DNA from: Rhizobium sp. GN54
GTDB taxonomy: Bacteria; Pseudomonadota; Alphaproteobacteria; Rhizobiales; Rhizobiaceae
NCBI RefSeq assembly: GCF_021026345.1
Contig: NZ_JAJNCZ010000002.1
Coordinates: forward strand, 434,001 to 498,000
Length of the DNA stretch: 64,000 nucleotides
Direction of reading: 5' to 3'
A model generated the notes under the pieces. That model was not told the origin of the DNA and searched no databases. It saw only the letters and a list, made by a program, of their open reading frames with translations. Shown here piece by piece: positions 58,534 to 64,000 of the stretch; positions within the stretch are counted from its first letter, which is position 1; the number at the start of each line of letters is the position of its first letter. The position numbers were made by a program, and so were the translations under genes.

Positions 58534-59460
58534 ATGATTGCGTGGAATGTCAGTGAGGCGAAAATCGGCACTTTGTCGCAATGTGTTGCCGTTGCTCGCT
58601 ATTTCGACCAGCACCCGGTCGATAAGGTGGTCGTTCCGGGTCGCGGTTTTCGCCGGATCTTCGATCCGCCGCTGTTCCGCCGGTCCGAGCCCCAGCCGCA
58701 TCTGATCGTCTCCTGCGGCTTTCGGGCCGAGAAGCGGGTGATGAAGATCAAGGCCGCCTACGGGGGCAGACCGCTGGCCGTTCACCTCCAGAAGCCGAAG
58801 ATCGAGGGTTACGACCTCGTGTTCGTCTCGCGCCACGGCTGGACGCCCGAGATGGAGGGGCGTCCGGGCTACCATCAGATGCTGGGCGTGCCGCATCGCT
58901 TTTCCGCCGAGTTCTGGGAGGCGCGCCGGCCGGCGGCGCGCGCCGTCCATGCGCCGGCCGGCGAGAAGGTCGCCGCCGTCTTCCTCGGCGGGCCGAACGG
59001 CGCCTATGACTATGACGACGCCGCGCACCGGCGGATCTCCGAGGCGGTCGGCGGGCTCGCCGAGCAGGGCTGGAAGGTCCTGATCTCCGTCTCGCGCCGC
59101 TCCAACGACGGCACCTTGCAGGCTTCATCGAGGCTGCGCTCGCAGAATGTGGTCGTGTGGGACCGGATCAGCGAGAACCCCTATCCCGACTATGTCGCGG
59201 CGGCGGACGCCTTCCTCATCGCCAAGGATTCCATCACCATGCCCTGCGAGGCGCTGTCGACCGGCCGGCCCGTCTATGCCCTCGATCTCACCGCCGTGCC
59301 CGGCGAGCGGCTCGACAAGTTCGAGTGGTACCACCGCGACCTGCAGGAAACCCTGCGGCTGACGCGCCCCTTCCGCGGCGAGCTTCTGCCCTATGCCTAC
59401 GAGCCGCCGCGCGAGGCCGAACGGATCGCCGGCATCGTCAGGACCCGCCTCGCGGACTGA
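58534..59460 (+). CDS. ELM1/GtrOC1 family protein (mitochondrial fission ELM1-like)
   Basis: A 308-residue protein of the ELM1 family, which has a glycosyltransferase-like fold. Key segments are the N-terminal AKIGTLSQCVAVA, HLQKPKIEGYDLVFVSRHGW, FLGGPNGAYDYDD and the C-terminal AKDSITMPCEALSTGRPVYALDL. The plant homologue acts in mitochondrial fission; bacterial members are unstudied and may be glycosyltransferases for surface polysaccharides. The 223-base gap after alaS is GC-rich with no clear features. Confidence 0.88.
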   Translation: MIAWNVSEAKIGTLSQCVAVARYFDQHPVDKVVVPGRGFRRIFDPPLFRRSEPQPHLIVSCGFRAEKRVMKIKAAYGGRPLAVHLQKPKIEGYDLVFVSRHGWTPEMEGRPGYHQMLGVPHRFSAEFWEARRPAARAVHAPAGEKVAAVFLGGPNGAYDYDDAAHRRISEAVGGLAEQGWKVLISVSRRSNDGTLQASSRLRSQNVVVWDRISENPYPDYVAAADAFLIAKDSITMPCEALSTGRPVYALDLTAVPGERLDKFEWYHRDLQETLRLTRPFRGELLPYAYEPPREAERIAGIVRTRLAD

Positions 59461-59805
59461 CCACCGCGCGGGGCATCGGCTGGCGCCGTATCGAGCGCCT
59501 GACAGTCCACCTTGAGCCATCGGCAGAGCGCCGGCATCCGCAGCCGCCACGCGCCCCTGCTCGCATTTGCCTGTTGGGGCGCGCTCCGCCACTCATGGAG
59601 TGGCCGCGTGCCGGGCGTGGTTGCCGCGTCATGGCGGGTGTTGCCCCGTGACCGCCGAACCGCTCGATCGCGGGCACGCGCCGATCCTTCCGGGGCTGGC
59701 CGGCGAGGGCGGCGGGCAGGAGTGTCGTCCGGGCATCCCCTTATATTCATTTGCAAAGTCTTCAGTGTTCAGTGTTATTTTCCGGCCACCGAAGGGGTGT
59801 GATTC
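59461..59805. other. Intergenic region upstream of the second GGDEF gene
   Basis: A 345-base stretch with no supported gene. The last 70 bases are AT-richer and include TTATATTCAT near 59740 and a tandem TTCAGTG TTCAGTG at 59761-59774. It is the likely promoter region for the diguanylate cyclase gene. Confidence 0.5.
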
Positions 59806-61035
59806 TTGCTCGACAACCTGATCAGCCTGCCGACCTTGATGGTCTGCACTTTCCTGTCGACGCTCGTCGTCGCCGTGTTCCTGGCCTTCCACTGGTTTGC
59901 CGGTCACAAGACCGTGGCCACGGGCTACTGGTGCGTGGCGATGTGGATCGGCTCGGCGGCGAGCGCGCTCCTCGGCCTGCGCGGCGTCGTTGCGCCTGAG
60001 GTTTCGATCGGCCTCGGCAATGCGCTGGCAGCACTCGGCTACAGCCTGACCTGGGCAGGTTTTCGCGCCTTCGACGGCGAGCGCGTTTCGCGGCTGGCGA
60101 TTGCGGCCGGGCCGGCCGCCTGGGTCGCGGCCTACGCCTTCTCCGACCGGTTTGCCGCCGACATGAGCCTTCGGATCATCCTGATGTCGGTCATCGTCTC
60201 GGCCTATTCGCTGGCGATGGCGCGCGAACTCTTGCGCGGGCGCGAGCGGGAGGCCCTGCCGTCGCGGCGGGTGATCGCGCTGCTGCTTGCCACGCATGCG
60301 GTGTTCTATTCGGCGCGCATCCCGTTTGCCCTTCTGGCGCCCGTCTCCGACGGCGGCAGCCCGGCGGTCTCGTTCTGGTTTGCGGCGTTCGCGCTGGAGA
60401 TCTTCGTGCATACGCTGGTCGTTGCGGTCGCCATCCTCGTCCTTCTCAAGGAACGCAGCGAATTCGTGTTCCGCCAGGCGGCGCGTTCCGATGCGCTGAC
60501 CGGCGTGCTCAACAGGGGGGCGTTCATGGCGGAGGCGGCCGCCAGCCTTTCGCCCCGGCGCCCGGGCGGCGTGCTGATGCTGCTCGACCTCGACCACTTC
60601 AAGACGATCAACGACACCTACGGCCACCAGGCCGGGGACAAGGTGTTGTGCCGCTTTGCCGCGGCGGTCACCGCGCGGCTGGAGGAGGGGATGATCTTCG
60701 GCCGCTTCGGTGGCGAAGAGTTCGCATTGTTTGTGCCCGACCGGGACATCGACGAAGCCGTGGCCTTCGCCGACCGGCTGCGGGAGGATACGGCCGCGCT
60801 TTCGATCGGCCACTACGGCGCGCTGATTTCGGTGAGCGTGAGCATCGGGGTCGCTTCGGTGCTTTTGTGCGGCGGCGACCTCGACAGGCTGGTCGCGACC
60901 GCGGACAGCGCGCTCTACCGGGCCAAGGCGGATGGGCGAAACCGCGTCAGCGCGGCCGGGCCGGCCGAGAGCCTGCTGCAGGTGGCCGGGCTCATGCGCG
61001 ACGCCGATGTCACGAACGTGTCGATCGCGCTGTAG
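59806..61035 (+). CDS. Membrane diguanylate cyclase
   Basis: A 409-residue protein with about six to seven N-terminal hydrophobic segments (residues 5-215) followed by a GGDEF domain with GGEEF at 302-306, an active sequence. No RxxD inhibitory site lies nine to six residues before it (E-E-G-M there). The membrane part resembles no named sensor that I can assign. The start is TTG 59806 with AAGGGG about 10 bases upstream. Confidence 0.88.
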   Translation: MLDNLISLPTLMVCTFLSTLVVAVFLAFHWFAGHKTVATGYWCVAMWIGSAASALLGLRGVVAPEVSIGLGNALAALGYSLTWAGFRAFDGERVSRLAIAAGPAAWVAAYAFSDRFAADMSLRIILMSVIVSAYSLAMARELLRGREREALPSRRVIALLLATHAVFYSARIPFALLAPVSDGGSPAVSFWFAAFALEIFVHTLVVAVAILVLLKERSEFVFRQAARSDALTGVLNRGAFMAEAAASLSPRRPGGVLMLLDLDHFKTINDTYGHQAGDKVLCRFAAAVTARLEEGMIFGRFGGEEFALFVPDRDIDEAVAFADRLREDTAALSIGHYGALISVSVSIGVASVLLCGGDLDRLVATADSALYRAKADGRNRVSAAGPAESLLQVAGLMRDADVTNVSIAL

Positions 61036-61115
61036 TCTCCGCGAGAAGTCCGCGGTCCGATCCGGATCCGGCGATCTCAGCCTCCACGACAGCGCCCGAC
61101 GCGGCAGCCTCCGCC

Positions 61116-61883
61116 CTATCGTCCGCCGACCCTTGCCGACGCCGCGTGGCCGTGCGCTGCAAGATGCTCCAGTCCCTCGATGACGCCGTCGGCGCAGGCG
61201 CGCTGGGCCTGATAGTGGCGTGGCTCGTCCTCCGCGAGGCGCCGCAATTCGTCCAGCGCATTGCCGACCACGATGCCGCGCACGGACGGCAGCGTGAACA
61301 TGTCGCGGTCGTTGCCGGTATCGCCGGCGACGGCGACCTCGGCGAAGTCGATGGCGAGTTCGCGGCAAAGCCAGGCGAGGGCCGCACCCTTGTTTGCCGT
61401 GCGCGGCAGCACGTCGAGATCGCGGTCGCTCGAATAGACGAGACGCGCCTCGATGCCGGCCTCGGCCAGGCTTTCCTCCAGTTCGGCGATATGGTCGTCA
61501 CCGGCGCCGTGCAGGTGCCAGCTCAGCTTGTGGGCATGCTGGAACGCCTCCTCCTGCAGGCGGATGCCGTCCACCTGACGCATCACGCGCATCAGTGCCT
61601 CGCGGTCGAAGGGCGCGCCCAAGGTCGCGCCGAAACGCGCACGCCGGTCGTCGTCCAGCCGGCCGCCGATCATCGTGCCGACGCCGCCGATGATGAAATC
61701 GGGTTCCGGCAGGTCCGAGACGGCGAGCAGCGCCTCGATGTCATCGACCAGGCGGCCGCTGTTGTAGACGAGGACCGGGCGGGTGGCGGGGTTGAGCGCC
61801 GCCCAATAGGCGCGAAAACGCTGCGTCGCCCGCCGGTCGCCGATCAGGGTCCCGTCCAGGTCGGAGGAGAGGAGGCGGATCAC
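61116..61883 (-). CDS. mfppB: Mannosylfructose-phosphate phosphatase (HAD, sucrose-phosphatase-like)
   Basis: A 255-residue HAD phosphatase of the sucrose-phosphatase group. Nucleophile Asp8 and Asp10 are in SSDLDGTLIG, Thr/Ser in YNSGR, Lys in NKGAAL and the metal Asp pair in AGDTGNDRDM. Pairing with the adjacent synthase gene matches mfpsA-mfppB of Agrobacterium, which make the compatible solute mannosylfructose. It starts 4 bases after the synthase stop. Sucrose-phosphate phosphatase is the main alternative. Confidence 0.85.
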   Translation of the reverse strand: MIRLLSSDLDGTLIGDRRATQRFRAYWAALNPATRPVLVYNSGRLVDDIEALLAVSDLPEPDFIIGGVGTMIGGRLDDDRRARFGATLGAPFDREALMRVMRQVDGIRLQEEAFQHAHKLSWHLHGAGDDHIAELEESLAEAGIEARLVYSSDRDLDVLPRTANKGAALAWLCRELAIDFAEVAVAGDTGNDRDMFTLPSVRGIVVGNALDELRRLAEDEPRHYQAQRACADGVIEGLEHLAAHGHAASARVGGR

Positions 61884-61887
61884 GGTC

Positions 61888-63225
61888 TCAGTCCCCGTCG
61901 TTCCACGGCTCGGCCCAGTCGTCGGCGTCGAGCGCCTGGCGCATCGGCCGGCCTTCCACCAGTGCGATGAGTTGCTGGGCGATGCCGGTCCAGGTGAACA
62001 GGCTGCGGGCCTTGTGGGCGCCCATGCGCGACAGGCGATTGTAGAGGCGCGGATGCTTCAGCGGCTTCATCATGGTGATGCCGAGGTCATACTTGTCGAA
62101 CGGGTCGGCAAAGAGCGCGTGGCGGCCGTAGCTGACCGAGCGGAACAGGCCGCCATGGACGGTGATGATCGTCGGCGTGCCGCTCGCCATCGCCTCGATC
62201 GCCGTCATTCCGAACGGCTCATAGCGGCTGGACAGGACGAACAGGTCGGCGGCGCGGTAGTAGTCGGGAAGGTCTTCGTCGGAGACGAAGCCGGAGAAGT
62301 CGATCCGGTCCTTAAGCCCGCGCTCGCGCGCCAGCTGCTTGAGTTGGTCGAGGATGGCCGTCTCCTGCTCGTCGATCGTCTCGCCGCCGACGGCAAGGTG
62401 CAGGCGCGCCTCCGGTTCCCGCTCGGCCAGGACCGAGAAGCCCTCGATCAGGAGGTCGTAGCCCTTGTTGGTCGCAAGTCGCCCGAGCGCCAGCACGGTC
62501 TTGCCGCGGAAACCGAAGCGCTGGCGCGCCATCTCGCGCGAAGCCGAGGAGACGGGGAAGAAGCGGTTGTCGTCATAGCCCGGCGGGATCATGTGCACCC
62601 GTTCCGGCTTCAGCCCGTAGTCGTTGACCAGCATGTCGAGCTGGATCGGCGTCGTGGCGATGACGAGGTTGCAGCTGCGGTAGACGATCAGCTCGTGCTT
62701 GATGCGTTCGGAGAAGTTGAACTCGGTCTCGAAGGTGTCGGCCTTGTCCGGATAGTCGGTCTCCATCTGCCGTTTTTTCCACATGCCGAGCGAATGCGGC
62801 GTATGGATATGCGGCACCGACAGCGCCTCGGACAGGCGCTGGCCGGCAACGCCGGCATCCCAGTAGTGGCTGTTGATGAAGAAATATTCGAGCTTGTTCG
62901 CCCTGATGAAGCGGATCGCCGCCTCGCACCAGGCCATCAGGTGGGTGTGCAGGTATTCCTTGGGAATGAAGTCGCGGCCGCCGCAGGGGATGCGGACGAC
63001 CCGGACGCGATCGTCGACCTCGTCGAACTGGGGCTGGTCCTCGAACTGGCGCGTGTATATGTCGACCAGAAAGCCGAGACGGCCAAGTTTTTTAGCCAGT
63101 TCCAGAACATAGACGACCTGGCCGCCTGTATCGGCCGCGCCAAGCGGAGGATTAGCTGCAACATAGCCGTGCGTCGAGACGAGGGCTATTCGTGGAAGGT
63201 TTTCAACATCAATCTTTTCAGTCAT
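61888..63225 (-). CDS. mfpsA: Mannosylfructose-phosphate synthase (GT4, sucrose-phosphate-synthase-like)
   Basis: A 445-residue GT4 enzyme with the sucrose-synthase-like N-terminus (ISTHGY-like LVSTHGYVAANPPLGAADTGGQVVYV) and the nucleotide-sugar motif E-x7-E (EPFGMTAIEAMASGTP). The synthase of Agrobacterium (MfpsA) uses GDP-mannose and fructose 6-phosphate. Pairing with the phosphatase and the rhizobial setting favour mannosylfructose over sucrose. Product specificity was not proven by sequence alone. Confidence 0.85.
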   Translation of the reverse strand: MTEKIDVENLPRIALVSTHGYVAANPPLGAADTGGQVVYVLELAKKLGRLGFLVDIYTRQFEDQPQFDEVDDRVRVVRIPCGGRDFIPKEYLHTHLMAWCEAAIRFIRANKLEYFFINSHYWDAGVAGQRLSEALSVPHIHTPHSLGMWKKRQMETDYPDKADTFETEFNFSERIKHELIVYRSCNLVIATTPIQLDMLVNDYGLKPERVHMIPPGYDDNRFFPVSSASREMARQRFGFRGKTVLALGRLATNKGYDLLIEGFSVLAEREPEARLHLAVGGETIDEQETAILDQLKQLARERGLKDRIDFSGFVSDEDLPDYYRAADLFVLSSRYEPFGMTAIEAMASGTPTIITVHGGLFRSVSYGRHALFADPFDKYDLGITMMKPLKHPRLYNRLSRMGAHKARSLFTWTGIAQQLIALVEGRPMRQALDADDWAEPWNDGD

Positions 63226-63580
63226 ATCGGCTGACTAGGATAGGGCGGATGACCGAGGCTTCAACCCCGGGACATGCACTTTTCGGTGAGATCCCGCGCG
63301 CGGTTATACTGATCTCAGCTGTGCTCCGCCGTGCAACGGCTGTCTGCCGGCGCGGGTGGCGGGCCGCCGTGGCGCCCTCCGGTTCATGGTCTCCGGCCGG
63401 TACGGAATGCTGTCGCAAGGCGCCGTTTCGTGGTAAATTCCGTGCGGTCCGGCGGCACATCCCGGACGCTGCGTGAATACGCCCGGGCAGGGCCTGTATT
63501 CCTAAAGCTTCTCTCCATTTCGCATCTTCGGCATGCCCAAGAACATCTTTGCCTGCGCGAACCCAGGAGGAGGGTGAAAC
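63226..63580. other. Divergent intergenic region between mfpsA and the sulfatase gene
   Basis: A 355-base region holding the promoters of both genes. TTATACT near 63304 is a candidate -10. The sequence before 63580 has an AGGAGGAGGGTG ribosome-binding site for the sulfatase. No further structure is recognised. Confidence 0.5.

Positions 63581-64000
<420 letters not shown>

Overview
The window looks like about 64 kb of a high-GC alphaproteobacterial chromosome, most probably Rhizobiaceae. The clues are a very large polar coiled-coil protein resembling the Agrobacterium growth pole ring protein, an mfpsA/mfppB-like mannosylfructose pair, CckA, a DUF2865 protein, an ELM1-family protein, a riboswitch-controlled bluB, and a rhizobial-type intergenic palindromic repeat. 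The genus cannot be fixed by eye. No phage, transposase, CRISPR array, rRNA or tRNA gene was recognised. All assignments come from reading the sequence; no database search was run.

Layout. 1-8.3 kb: a plus-strand carbohydrate cluster with the 3' end of a sugar ABC ATPase, a GH2 beta-mannosidase, a sugar-phosphate-isomerase-like TIM barrel, a Gfo/Idh/MocA oxidoreductase, an aldo/keto reductase and a GH43 beta-xylosidase. 8.4-17.5 kb: an RcnB-like secreted protein, an LTA-synthase-like membrane sulfatase, nadE, a beta-propeller protein, a CHASE4-like GGDEF protein, a cobalamin riboswitch with bluB, and a DUF2865 protein. 17.8-25.9 kb: a PhyH dioxygenase, a GST with a divergent HxlR regulator, a malic enzyme, an LpxH-like metallophosphoesterase, an MFS transporter and a DgcA-like racemase, the last two overlapping tail to tail. 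26.0-30.3 kb: a four-gene MCE/Mla-type lipid transport operon (STAS-MlaE, MlaF, MCE protein, lipoprotein). 30.4-38.0 kb: pseudoazurin, a PilZ-like protein, an orphan FliN-like SpoA protein and the 1857-residue coiled-coil protein. 38.5-46.9 kb: an HPt protein, a [2Fe-2S] ferredoxin, a flavoprotein that resembles ferredoxin reductase but lacks the NADPH domain, a DUF922 protein, folP-folB-folK, a secreted unknown, and YcjF/YcjX/SixA-like proteins. 47.3-58.3 kb: dksA, an orphan FliO-like protein, cckA, psuK-psuG, recA and alaS. 58.5-64.0 kb: an ELM1-family protein, a second GGDEF protein, mfpsA-mfppB, and the 5' part of a sulfatase gene.

How genes may work together. The first cluster would import and hydrolyse plant hemicellulose oligosaccharides and process the sugars oxidatively. 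The MCE operon would move lipids between inner and outer membrane. cckA, the HPt protein, the polar coiled-coil protein and CtrA-like sites around it suggest a cell-cycle and polar-growth theme. The fol genes form a folate operon, psuK-psuG a pseudouridine salvage pair, and mfpsA-mfppB a compatible-solute pathway.

The most unusual items are the ferredoxin plus NADPH-domain-less flavoprotein pair (39.07-40.14 kb), the giant coiled-coil gene with flanking CtrA-like boxes, the orphan PilZ-like/SpoA pair, and the combination of glycosidases with two oxidoreductases and an isomerase in the sugar cluster. Nothing in the window is clearly a wholly unknown multi-gene system.
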